A stretch of DNA of 64,000 nucleotides from JANNAT01 sp031384605 (GTDB lineage Bacteria; Pseudomonadota; Alphaproteobacteria; Rhodobacterales; Rhodobacteraceae). The translations under genes and the position numbers were made by a program. Where the stretch lies: assembly GCA_031384605.1 (NCBI GenBank), contig JANNAT010000142.1:1-64000 (forward strand), in the 5' to 3' direction. Under the pieces are notes generated by a model. That model worked only from the letters and a program-made list of their open reading frames with translations, was not told where the DNA came from and searched no databases. This document shows, piece after piece, positions 1-8,398 of this stretch; within the stretch, counting starts at the first letter, position 1, and each line of letters opens with the position of its first letter.

Positions 1-638
1 GGCGGAGGAAAGCCCGATACCTGATCGGCCAGCAACGTGCGAAAGGACGGGCGGGATTTGATCTTGGCATACCAGTCTTTCACCGTCGCTGACCGGTTCC
101 AGTCTACATCCGAGATATAATCCAGACACGATAAATGCGCCGCCGCCGTCAGGTCTGCCAGTGTCATCACATCGCCCGCCAACCAGCGGCGTTGATCCAG
201 CAGCCAACCCAGATAGTCGATATGATACTTGATCCGCCCGGCACCCGATTTCACGTTTTTGGAATCCGGATAGCCTTGCGCCATCAGCTTTTTGTTGACC
301 CGTTCATAGAGCAGCTTTGACGTGACTTCGGCATGGAATTTATCGTCAAACCAAGCACATAGGCGGCGCACTTCGTAGCGTCCTTCGGCGTCGCGCGGCA
401 TCAGGGGCGGGTTTGGATGCGCCTCTTCCAGATATTCACAGATCGCTTGGGATTCACTCATCACCCGGTTTTCGATGCGCAGCACGGGCACTTTTCCGGC
501 TGGATTGCGTTTCAGAAATTCTGGTGTCGGTTCCCAATAGCGTTCTTCGACCAGTTCAACGTCCAGACGTTTCTCGGCCAAGGTAAGGCGCACTTTGCGG
601 CAGAACGGCGAAAGCGGCGCATGGTATAGGCGGTTCAT
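1..638 (-). CDS. glutathione S-transferase family protein (3' end cut by window edge)
   Basis: Read on the minus strand from an ATG at 638 the protein begins MNRLYHAPLSPFCRKVRLTL, the thioredoxin-fold N-terminus of glutathione S-transferases with the active-site region SPFCRK at residues 9-14. A conserved KVPVL segment and an ESQAICEYLEE motif follow (glutathione-binding G-site), then an all-helical C-terminal half ending near the SRPSF motif usual for the family. 212 codons are visible and only the last few residues are missing. It would conjugate or reduce substrates with glutathione in the cytoplasm; the substrate cannot be told. It lies 76 bp downstream of mtgA on the same strand. Confidence 0.88.
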   Translation of the reverse strand, partial: MNRLYHAPLSPFCRKVRLTLAEKRLDVELVEERYWEPTPEFLKRNPAGKVPVLRIENRVMSESQAICEYLEEAHPNPPLMPRDAEGRYEVRRLCAWFDDKFHAEVTSKLLYERVNKKLMAQGYPDSKNVKSGAGRIKYHIDYLGWLLDQRRWLAGDVMTLADLTAAAHLSCLDYISDVDWNRSATVKDWYAKIKSRPSFRTLLADQVSGFPP

Positions 639-714
639 TGGTTCAGGTCCTCTACCATCTTCTTTAATTCGTGTGGTGCAGCTATTTGCGGGTAAATTCA
701 ACCGATGCGTTGCA

Positions 715-1458
715 TTATTCCACCGATTGAAAACAATCCGCGCGGCCATCCGCCGCTATGGTTTCAGCGCCAGACAAGATAGACCGGCTGCGTTTGCGGA
801 CAAAATCCGAAGGATTCGACGCACTGCGCCCTTTGGGATCGGGCAGAACGGCGGCAAGGCGTGCGGCTTGGGTGTCGGTCATATCGCGGGCATCGACGCC
901 GAAATGGTGCTGTGCTGCGGCCTGCACACCAAAAACGCCCTCGTCAAATTCTGCGACGTTCAGATAAACCTCAAGGATGCGCTGTTTGGACCAGACCAGT
1001 TCGATCGCCGGGGTCAGCACTGCCTCCATCGCTTTGCGCAGCCAGGAACGTCCATGCCACAGAAAGGTGTTTTTGGCGACTTGCTGCGTTATCGTCGATG
1101 CACCGCGCTGGCTGCCCTGATCAACGGCGGCGCGGATGGCGGCAATGTCAAACCCCCAGTGCAGGCAGAAATTTGCATCTTCGGCAGCCACCACGGACAG
1201 CGCCATGGCGGGTGAAATGTCTTCCCATGACACCCAGTCTTTCTGGATGCCACCAAGACGCCAGCTTTCTTGTATCTGATAGATGTTGATGGGGGGCGGA
1301 ACAAAGCTGAACAGCACGATCAGGGTGGCGTAGGCCGCGGCAACCCCGACAACAGCGCGCCAAACCCAGCGCAAAGCGCGCCGCAGAACTGGCTGCGGCG
1401 GACTTGTGTCGATGACCGCTTTTTTCGGGCGGCCTTTTTTGGCAGGTGCATCCGTCAT
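715..1458 (-). CDS. mtgA: monofunctional biosynthetic peptidoglycan transglycosylase
   Basis: 247 aa with a basic cytoplasmic N-terminus (about 1-30), one membrane anchor (about 31-52) and a glycosyltransferase-51 domain. The family motifs are present in order: VAAEDANF with the catalytic glutamate, RGASTITQQVAKN, a KAMEAVLTPAIEL stretch and RILEVYLNVAEF. MtgA polymerises lipid II into glycan strands on the periplasmic face without a transpeptidase domain. The length fits MtgA (about 230-245 aa), not a bifunctional PBP. The start at 1458 gives a natural lysine-rich N-terminus, though the Shine-Dalgarno is weak. Membrane-bound regulator and GST genes flank it on the same strand. Confidence 0.93.
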   Translation of the reverse strand: MTDAPAKKGRPKKAVIDTSPPQPVLRRALRWVWRAVVGVAAAYATLIVLFSFVPPPINIYQIQESWRLGGIQKDWVSWEDISPAMALSVVAAEDANFCLHWGFDIAAIRAAVDQGSQRGASTITQQVAKNTFLWHGRSWLRKAMEAVLTPAIELVWSKQRILEVYLNVAEFDEGVFGVQAAAQHHFGVDARDMTDTQAARLAAVLPDPKGRSASNPSDFVRKRSRSILSGAETIAADGRADCFQSVE

Positions 1459-1551
1459 CTGCGCACCATAAAGCGACAGCTTTGTCTGCCGTCAAGTCAG
1501 GGCGCGGATCTTTAAGATATGCCGAGCGTTTTATAGCGCCCCGCTGGTTGC

Positions 1552-2127
1552 CTAAAGGCCAGGATTTGATTTTGTAATCAGGCTAAGGGGTGCTCTGGTT
1601 TGTGCGGCATCTTCTGCCGTGGCGAACAGGCTTTCCAGAAAATAGGCCGCCAATTCGGCGCGCCCTGACAGACCGGATTTGCGATAGATGGATTGTGCTT
1701 GCTGACGAATTGTTGGCTCTGATGTATCGCGTGCGATGGCAATCTCTTTCAGTGACATGCCTTTCAGCATCAGTCCGGCAACATCAGTTTCGGCCACGGT
1801 CAGCCGCCATTTGTGGAACTGGTCCTCGATCGCCAGCCCCAGCGCCTTGATCTCATCGCGCCGCTGCGCACGCCATACGTCGCCCTGTGCCACGGATCGC
1901 GTGATGTTGTTGCTCAAAGCCTGTTGATCCGCACGAAGGTCAATCAGTCCATGCACCGTCCAGGCCACCGCCGCCATCGCGGCCACCAGCATCAGCTTTT
2001 CTGCCAGATCTATCGCCACTTCGCCAAATGGCGGAAAGTCCGGTTCGCGCATCAGATCAATTGCCGTCAGCCCAAGAATAACACAAGCGATCAGCCCGAT
2101 CAGCAGTATCAGACGGGTGTTGGGCAT
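1552..2127 (-). CDS. membrane-anchored LuxR-type transcriptional regulator
   Basis: 191 aa from the ATG at 2127, chosen because AAGGGACC lies just upstream of it. Two hydrophobic helices (about residues 4-22 and 42-62) are followed by a linker and a C-terminal LuxR-type helix-turn-helix (about 110-170: LTVAETDVAGLMLKGMSLKEIA, then SEPTIRQQAQSIYRKSGLSGRAELAAYF). No receiver or autoinducer-binding domain is seen, so the membrane segments or a partner probably sense the signal. The family (membrane-bound LuxR/GerE-type proteins) is scattered in Rhodobacterales; targets are unknown. The call as a DNA-binding regulator is firm, the role is not. Confidence 0.8.
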   Translation of the reverse strand: MPNTRLILLIGLIACVILGLTAIDLMREPDFPPFGEVAIDLAEKLMLVAAMAAVAWTVHGLIDLRADQQALSNNITRSVAQGDVWRAQRRDEIKALGLAIEDQFHKWRLTVAETDVAGLMLKGMSLKEIAIARDTSEPTIRQQAQSIYRKSGLSGRAELAAYFLESLFATAEDAAQTRAPLSLITKSNPGL

Positions 2128-2301
2128 GGCGGTCCCTTTGCACAATAAAAACGATCAAGGCCAAAGCTAACCCTGCCGTGGGCAGTCCGGCAATCTGCCT
2201 TTTGCGATACGGGGCGGGCATCCGACGTCAGGCGGATTTTCACATCGGTTCAGGCGGCACATGGTTTGGGGTGCAATCACACCCAATGAAAGGACCATAC
2301 C

Positions 2302-3033
2302 ATGAAACGCCTGATCCCCACAGCCGTCTGGCTTAGTGTTCTGTCTGCCCCTGTTGCAGCCTTTGCTTTTGACCCGGTGCTGCCTGTGTTTGATGCCGCA
2401 AACTTTGCTGCCCCCAAAGCCAATCCGTATTTCCCGCTGGAACCCGGTACCAGCCATACAATGAAAGGCACGCGCACGGATGGTGATCCGATTATCGAAC
2501 TTGGGGTGATCACCGTGCAAGGCCCCGGTCCGGTGATTTTGGGCGTTCCGACCGTTCTGGTATTGGACGAAGCCTTTGATGGTGGCATTCTGGTGGAACG
2601 GACATTTGACTATTACGCCGCCGACAAGGACGGCAATGTTTGGTATTTTGGCGAGGATGTGACGAATTTCCGCTACGATGACGCGGGAATTCTGACGGGC
2701 ACCGACAACACATCAGCATGGCGTGCTGGGGTGAACGGGGCGCTGCCGGGCATTTCAGTATCGGGCGCACCGGCAGTTGGGCTGAAACAGTTTCAGGAAC
2801 ATGCGCCGGCGGACGACGCGATGGATTATTCCGAAATTCTGGCGGTAGAGCTGGAAATCAGCGGGCCGGGCGGCACATTTCAGAATGTTATCAAAACCTT
2901 TGAAGGCAGCAGCGTAGAGGCCGATTTGCGGGAATTCAAATACTATGCGCCGGGAGTCGGTATGATCCGGGCGGATGAAGAGCTTTCGGAAAGCCTGAAC
3001 AGTCCGGCGATCATCCTTGAATTGCAGCGATAA
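2302..3033 (+). CDS. secreted hypothetical protein
   Basis: 243 aa with a clear Sec signal peptide: MKRL basic start, hydrophobic core about 5-18, and a likely cleavage after APVAAFA at about 22. The mature part is acidic and looks beta-rich, with two glycine/proline-rich stretches and an aromatic segment (FDYYAADKDGNVWYFGEDV) that recalls a recurring motif of periplasmic or surface beta proteins. No catalytic motif is recognised. It is convergent with gltB and shares the hairpin at 3041-3070. The ATG is preceded by GAAAGGA. Confidence 0.72.
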   Translation: MKRLIPTAVWLSVLSAPVAAFAFDPVLPVFDAANFAAPKANPYFPLEPGTSHTMKGTRTDGDPIIELGVITVQGPGPVILGVPTVLVLDEAFDGGILVERTFDYYAADKDGNVWYFGEDVTNFRYDDAGILTGTDNTSAWRAGVNGALPGISVSGAPAVGLKQFQEHAPADDAMDYSEILAVELEISGPGGTFQNVIKTFEGSSVEADLREFKYYAPGVGMIRADEELSESLNSPAIILELQR

Positions 3034-3040
3034 GATTTGC

Positions 3041-3070
3041 CAGTCGGGCAGGGCATAGGCTGCCCGACTG
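3041..3070. terminator. bidirectional hairpin between secreted protein gene and gltB
   Basis: Perfect 11-bp inverted repeat CAGTCGGGCAG / CTGCCCGACTG with an 8-nt loop, placed 8 bp after one stop codon and 11 bp before the other gene's end. There is no long T tract on either side, so it may rely on stem strength or Rho. Confidence 0.65.
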
Positions 3071-3081
3071 ATCATCGCTGG

Positions 3082-6000
3082 TTATTCTGCCGGAACTTTT
3101 ATCGCCTCATCCGACAAGGGATGGGGCAAATGCACCAGCATTTCCTTGGGGCATATCTGCAGGAAATTTGCCCGTTCAACCTGCCAGTTCGCCAATATCG
3201 CAGCACCATGACGGCTGTCGGTCTCAGTCACATGCGCCTCTATCAAGCCGCGCAGCTGTGCTTCCCAATAAGGGTGGGCGACGGCGCAGGTGACCAGGGT
3301 TTCAAGGTTCATGAAATCTTCGGCGATGCCGCGTGGATCGTAAACATAGGCCATCCCGCCCGTCATGCCCGCGCCAAAGTTGGCCCCAATCCGGCCCAAA
3401 ATCACTGCAACGCCGCCGGTCATGTATTCGCACCCGTTCGACCCACAACCTTCGACCACCACCGATGCGCCGGAATTGCGCACGGCAAAGCGTTCACCCG
3501 CGCGACCTGCGGCATAAAGATAGCCCGCGGTGGCCCCATAAAGCACCGTATTGCCGATGATGGTGTTATCGCAGGCGATCAGCGGTGACATCATCTGCGG
3601 ACGCACCACGATTGTGGCCCCCGACAGACCCTTGCCGACGTAATCATTGGCGTCGCCCATCACTTCCAGCTTTAAGCCCTGCACGGCGAAGGCGCCCAAG
3701 GACTGGCCACAGGACCCAGAAAGTTTTACCGTCAGATGATCGGGTTGCAGATTATTGCGCATACCGAATTTCTTGACGATATGCGACGAGGCCCGCGTGC
3801 CGATGGTGCGGTGGGTGTTGCGCACGGCATAAGACAGTTGCATTTTCTCGCCATCTTCAAAGAACCGCGCGCCGTCCTTGACGATTTCCGCGTCCAGCGT
3901 ATCGGGCACATGGTTGCGCGGTTTGGACCGGTCATAGGTGATCTTGGACGCGCCATCGACCGAGATCAGCAGCGGGTTCAGATCAAGGTCGTCCAAGTGG
4001 GCCGAGCCACGCGACACCTGTGACAGCAAATCGGCCCGGCCGATGATTTCATCCATCGACCGCGCGCCGATACTGGCAAGGATTTCCCGCACTTCCTGCG
4101 CATAGAACGTGATCAGGTTGACCACTTTATCTGCTGTGCCGGTGAATTTCTCGCGCAGTTTGGCGTCCTGGGTACACACACCCACCGGGCAAGTGTTGGA
4201 TTGGCACTGACGCACCATGATGCAGCCCATCGCAATCAAGGCGGCGGTGCCGATGCCGTATTCTTCGGCCCCCATCATCGCGGCCATCACCACATCGCGG
4301 CCGGTGCGCAAGCCGCCATCGGTGCGCAGTGTGACGCGTTCGCGCAGGTTGTTCATCGCCAGCACCTGATGTGCCTCTGTCAGGCCCATTTCCCACGGCA
4401 GACCTGCGTATTTGATGCTGGTGCCGGGGCTGGCACCCGTGCCGCCGTTGTGGCCCGAAATCAGGATCACATCGGCCTTGGCCTTGACCACACCTGCGGC
4501 AATCGTGCCCACACCGGATGAGGATACAAGTTTCACCGTCACCTTGGCGCGCGGGTTGATCTGTTTCAGATCATAGATCAGCTGTGCAAGGTCTTCGATG
4601 GAATAGATATCGTGATGCGGCGGCGGTGATATCAGCGTCACACCTTGGGTGGCATGACGCAGCCGTGCGATAAGCGCGGTTACTTTCAAACCGGGCAACT
4701 GACCGCCTTCGCCGGGCTTGGCCCCTTGGGCGACTTTAATCTCCAGCTCTTCGCAGGCGTTCAGATATTCCGCCGTCACGCCAAAGCGGCCTGAAGCCAC
4801 CTGTTTGATCTTGGCGGATGGATTGTCGCCATTGGGTTCGGGGTGGAAGTGTGCTGGGTCTTCGCCGCCTTCGCCACTGTCGGATTTGGCCCCAATGCGG
4901 TTCATCGCGACGTTCAGGGTTTTATGCGCCTCTGGCCCCAACGCGCCCAGCGACATGCCCGGCGTGACAAAGCGTTTGCGGATAGAGGTGATGGATTCCA
5001 CCTCTTCAATCGGCACGGGTTTGCCCAGCACCTTGATATCCAGCAGATCACGGATGTGAATCGGGGGGTTGGCCCGCATTGCCGCCGAATACTGTTTCCA
5101 CAGATCGAACGACGCGCGGTTGCACGCCTCTTGCAGCATGTGCATCGTTTGGGCTTCCCAAGCGTGCTTTTCGCCAGACCGCCGCGCCTTATAGAACCCG
5201 CCGATGGGCAGAACGTCTGCCCCGCCGCGCCAGCCTTTGGTGTGAACCTCTTCGGCCTTGATCTGGATACCTGCCAGACCAATGCCGGAAATCCGGCTTT
5301 GCATGCCGGGGAAATATTCGGCCACCATGGCGCGGCTAAGGCCCACCGCTTCGAAATTCAGGCCACCGCGATAGGACGACACGACTGAAATGCCCATTTT
5401 CGACATGATTTTCAGCAAGCCAGAATCCACGGCGTTGCCATAGCGGCGCATCGCGTCCAGCAGGCTGCCGTCGATCAGGCCGCGCGAGATGCGATCTGCG
5501 ATACTGTCTTGCGCCAAATAGGCGTTTACGGTTGTGGCACCGCACCCGATCAGCACGGCAAAGTAATGCGGGTCGATACATTCGGCTGACCGCACGTTGA
5601 TCGAACAAAACGTGCGCAGTCCTTTGCGGGTAAGCCAGGAATGCACGGCACTGGTGGCCAGAATCATCGGCATCGCCACCATGTCGGCGTTCTGATGTTG
5701 ATCGGTCATCACCAACTGACCTGCACCTGACCGCACCGCATCTTCGGCCTCGGCGCGGATACGTTCCAGTCCTTGGCGCAAGGCATCGGGGCCGGAATTG
5801 GCGGGGAAGGTGCAGTCGATGAACGCAACCTGTTCGCCAAAGCGGTTTACCAGCACATCAAATTCGGCATTCGCCAAGAACGGGCTTTCCAGCACCATGG
5901 TTTCGGTTTGCGCGTTGGATTCGTCCAGCACGTTGCGCAGATTGCCAAAGCGGGTTTTCAGCGACATCACCCGGCCTTCACGAAGACTATCAATCGGCGG

Positions 6001-7620
6001 GTTGGTGACCTGGCTGAAGTTTTGCCGGAAGAAATGCGACAGTGGGCGATAGATAGATGACAGCACGGCGGCAGGGGTATCATCGCCCATCGAGGCGATC
6101 ATTTCTTTGCCGTCCTCGGCCATCGGGGCCAGCACCTGTTCCAGTTCTTCCACCGTGTAGCCCGCAGCGATCTGGCGTTTGCGCAGATCGGCACCGCTGA
6201 ACATCGCCACTTCGGGCACGTCTTTCAGCAAAGCGTTCAGATCGACGATCTTTTGGATCCAATCGCTGTAAGGCTGGGCTGCGGCCAGTTTATCTTTCAA
6301 CTCAACGTCATGATACAGTTTGCCCTCGGCCATATCGACGGCAATCATCTGCCCCGGCCCCAGCGCGCCTTTTTCGCGAACGGTGGCTTCGTCAATCGGC
6401 ACCATGCCCGCCTCTGACCCGGCGATCAGCAACCCATCACCGGTGACGACATAGCGCATGGGCCGAAGTCCGTTGCGATCAAGACCGCCGCAAACCCATT
6501 GGCCATCGGTCATCGCCAATGCCGCCGGGCCATCCCAAGGTTCAATCACCGAATTGCAATAGGCATACATATCGGCCCAGGCCGGTTTCATATCTGTGGT
6601 GGCTTTGGACCACGCCTCTGGCACCAGCATGGTTTTGGCCAAGGGGGCGTTGCGCCCCGACCGGACCAGCATTTCAAACACCGCATCCAGCGCGCCGGAA
6701 TCGGATGTGCCTGCCGGAATGATCGGTTTGATATCTTCGGCGGCGTCGCCAAAATTATTCGACGCCATGCGAATTTCGTGGGATTTCATCCAGTTGACGT
6801 TGCCCTTCAGGGTGTTGATTTCGCCGTTATGGGCCAACATGCGAAACGGTTGCGCCAGCCACCACTGCGGAAAGGTGTTGGTGCTGTATCGTTGGTGGTA
6901 GATCGCAAAAGCGGATTCAAACCGGTCGTCCATCAAGTCGGGGTAGAACGTGGCCACCTGTTCGGCCAGCATCATGCCTTTGTAGATGATGCTGCGGCAC
7001 GACAGGCTGCACAGATACATGCCCTGAATCTGGCCCGCCAAGGCCGCCTTTTCGATGCGGCGGCGGATGATATACAGCTCTCGTTCAAACTGTTCTTCGG
7101 TGATGTCTTTTTCGTTGCGGATCAGAATCTGTTCAATTTCTGGGCGGGTCGCGTTGGCCTTGTCGCCCAGAACTGACACATCGACCGGCACGTGCCGCCA
7201 GCCATAGATATAATGGCCCATCCGCAAAACTTCGGATTCCACAATGGTGCGCACGCGTTCCTGCGCGCCAAAATCGGTGCGGGGCAGAAAAACCTGGCCC
7301 ACCGCAATCAGCTTTTTGGTGTCGGGTTCATGGCCGGTGCGACGGACCTGATCGTAGAAAAACTTGACCGGGATTTGCACATGAATGCCCGCGCCATCGC
7401 CGGTTTTACCATCGGCATCAACAGCCCCGCGATGCCAAACCGCCTTTAGCGCCGCGATGCCGTTTTCAACAACCTTGCGCGACGGCTTGCCCGAAATCGC
7501 CACAACCAGACCGACGCCGCAAGACGCATGTTCGTCTTCAGTCTTATACAGACTGTTGGCGTCCATCCAGGCGCGCTTGGCTTCCTCGGCTGCTACCCAG
7601 GCGTCGTTGTATTGGGTCAT
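3082..7620 (-). CDS. gltB: glutamate synthase (NADPH) large subunit
   Basis: 1512 aa, the full length for bacterial GltB. A short propeptide precedes Cys34 (EHASCGVGLV), which becomes the N-terminal nucleophile of the class II glutamine amidotransferase domain (about 34-430). Then come the central domain, the FMN-binding synthase domain (PGMSLGALGPEAHKTLNVAM, later GGTGASPGTSIKYAG), the 3Fe-4S cysteines (CQSNTCPVGVC) and the C-terminal GXGXG beta-helix domain (CGSNGCEYMTGG). It transfers glutamine amide nitrogen to 2-oxoglutarate and gives two glutamates. AAAGGAT precedes the ATG at 7620. It is the last gene of gltD-hyp-gltB. Confidence 0.98.
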   Translation of the reverse strand: MTQYNDAWVAAEEAKRAWMDANSLYKTEDEHASCGVGLVVAISGKPSRKVVENGIAALKAVWHRGAVDADGKTGDGAGIHVQIPVKFFYDQVRRTGHEPDTKKLIAVGQVFLPRTDFGAQERVRTIVESEVLRMGHYIYGWRHVPVDVSVLGDKANATRPEIEQILIRNEKDITEEQFERELYIIRRRIEKAALAGQIQGMYLCSLSCRSIIYKGMMLAEQVATFYPDLMDDRFESAFAIYHQRYSTNTFPQWWLAQPFRMLAHNGEINTLKGNVNWMKSHEIRMASNNFGDAAEDIKPIIPAGTSDSGALDAVFEMLVRSGRNAPLAKTMLVPEAWSKATTDMKPAWADMYAYCNSVIEPWDGPAALAMTDGQWVCGGLDRNGLRPMRYVVTGDGLLIAGSEAGMVPIDEATVREKGALGPGQMIAVDMAEGKLYHDVELKDKLAAAQPYSDWIQKIVDLNALLKDVPEVAMFSGADLRKRQIAAGYTVEELEQVLAPMAEDGKEMIASMGDDTPAAVLSSIYRPLSHFFRQNFSQVTNPPIDSLREGRVMSLKTRFGNLRNVLDESNAQTETMVLESPFLANAEFDVLVNRFGEQVAFIDCTFPANSGPDALRQGLERIRAEAEDAVRSGAGQLVMTDQHQNADMVAMPMILATSAVHSWLTRKGLRTFCSINVRSAECIDPHYFAVLIGCGATTVNAYLAQDSIADRISRGLIDGSLLDAMRRYGNAVDSGLLKIMSKMGISVVSSYRGGLNFEAVGLSRAMVAEYFPGMQSRISGIGLAGIQIKAEEVHTKGWRGGADVLPIGGFYKARRSGEKHAWEAQTMHMLQEACNRASFDLWKQYSAAMRANPPIHIRDLLDIKVLGKPVPIEEVESITSIRKRFVTPGMSLGALGPEAHKTLNVAMNRIGAKSDSGEGGEDPAHFHPEPNGDNPSAKIKQVASGRFGVTAEYLNACEELEIKVAQGAKPGEGGQLPGLKVTALIARLRHATQGVTLISPPPHHDIYSIEDLAQLIYDLKQINPRAKVTVKLVSSSGVGTIAAGVVKAKADVILISGHNGGTGASPGTSIKYAGLPWEMGLTEAHQVLAMNNLRERVTLRTDGGLRTGRDVVMAAMMGAEEYGIGTAALIAMGCIMVRQCQSNTCPVGVCTQDAKLREKFTGTADKVVNLITFYAQEVREILASIGARSMDEIIGRADLLSQVSRGSAHLDDLDLNPLLISVDGASKITYDRSKPRNHVPDTLDAEIVKDGARFFEDGEKMQLSYAVRNTHRTIGTRASSHIVKKFGMRNNLQPDHLTVKLSGSCGQSLGAFAVQGLKLEVMGDANDYVGKGLSGATIVVRPQMMSPLIACDNTIIGNTVLYGATAGYLYAAGRAGERFAVRNSGASVVVEGCGSNGCEYMTGGVAVILGRIGANFGAGMTGGMAYVYDPRGIAEDFMNLETLVTCAVAHPYWEAQLRGLIEAHVTETDSRHGAAILANWQVERANFLQICPKEMLVHLPHPLSDEAIKVPAE

Positions 7621-7658
7621 GGCGGTATCCTTTGGCGTAAACGGTTATGCTTGGACCG

Positions 7659-8366
7659 TCAGTTTGCTTGGCGGATCAGGCTTAGTTGCGGCATGGGCAA
7701 CGATGACGTCACCACATCACAATCGAAAATAGGCTGGGTGGCTGCAAAGCCTTTTTCGCCGGGCAGGATGAATTGCCGGGGAGAGCTTGCCATCGGCAAC
7801 CAGTTGGTGCCGTCATACCATTCTGAACTGCCGGAAAAGAAATTGCGCCATTCAGGGCTGATGAATTCGCGGCCGCGCGCCTGACGCAGAATGGTGCCTG
7901 AGTTATCGGTTTCGGTGTATTCGAATTCGGTTTGTGACAGTGTTACACCGTCTATCACCGCTGTCGTTCCCGTCAGTTTGTCAAAACCGCGGATGTTTGT
8001 GTGTTCACCGTTATCTTTGGTCAGGCTGAACACAAAGCTGTCATAGCCCGTGGACAGCAGATCAGAGAACGAGGCCGGATCAACCGGGTTGGGATCAAGG
8101 GTTTGCTTGACCGCCGGGTTCATATCATAGCTTTCGATCCACTGGGTTTCGCGGTCGATCTTGGACAGATAAAACGGGCCTTCCTGATCGAAGTCCGCGC
8201 GCCATTGATCGCCGGGATTGTCGGCCTCACACCGGTAATAGTTTGCGACGTAACAGCCTTGCGATTGCACGGTCAGATACGCGGTGCAGCCTGCAGGCGG
8301 AGTAAAGCTGCCTGCGAAGGCAGGGGCCGCTGCAAAGATCACGGGAAATACCAAAAACAGTTTCAT
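7659..8366 (-). CDS. secreted hypothetical protein inserted between gltD and gltB
   Basis: 235 aa from the ATG at 8366, where a signal peptide begins (MKLFLVFPVIFAAAPAFAGS, cleavage near residue 18); the open frame extends further upstream but that part overlaps gltD and looks non-coding. The mature protein has Cys residues at about 25, 35 and 42 (PPAGCTAYL, QSQGCYVANYYRCEADNPGD), possible disulfide partners, and no known catalytic motif. It lies 32 bp after gltD and 38 bp before gltB on the same strand, so it is probably co-transcribed with the glutamate synthase genes, although an exported protein has no obvious part in that cytoplasmic enzyme. Function unknown. Confidence 0.75.
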   Translation of the reverse strand: MKLFLVFPVIFAAAPAFAGSFTPPAGCTAYLTVQSQGCYVANYYRCEADNPGDQWRADFDQEGPFYLSKIDRETQWIESYDMNPAVKQTLDPNPVDPASFSDLLSTGYDSFVFSLTKDNGEHTNIRGFDKLTGTTAVIDGVTLSQTEFEYTETDNSGTILRQARGREFISPEWRNFFSGSSEWYDGTNWLPMASSPRQFILPGEKGFAATQPIFDCDVVTSSLPMPQLSLIRQAN

Positions 8367-8398
8367 ATGTTTGCAACCTTTATGCGGGGGTTTGACCA

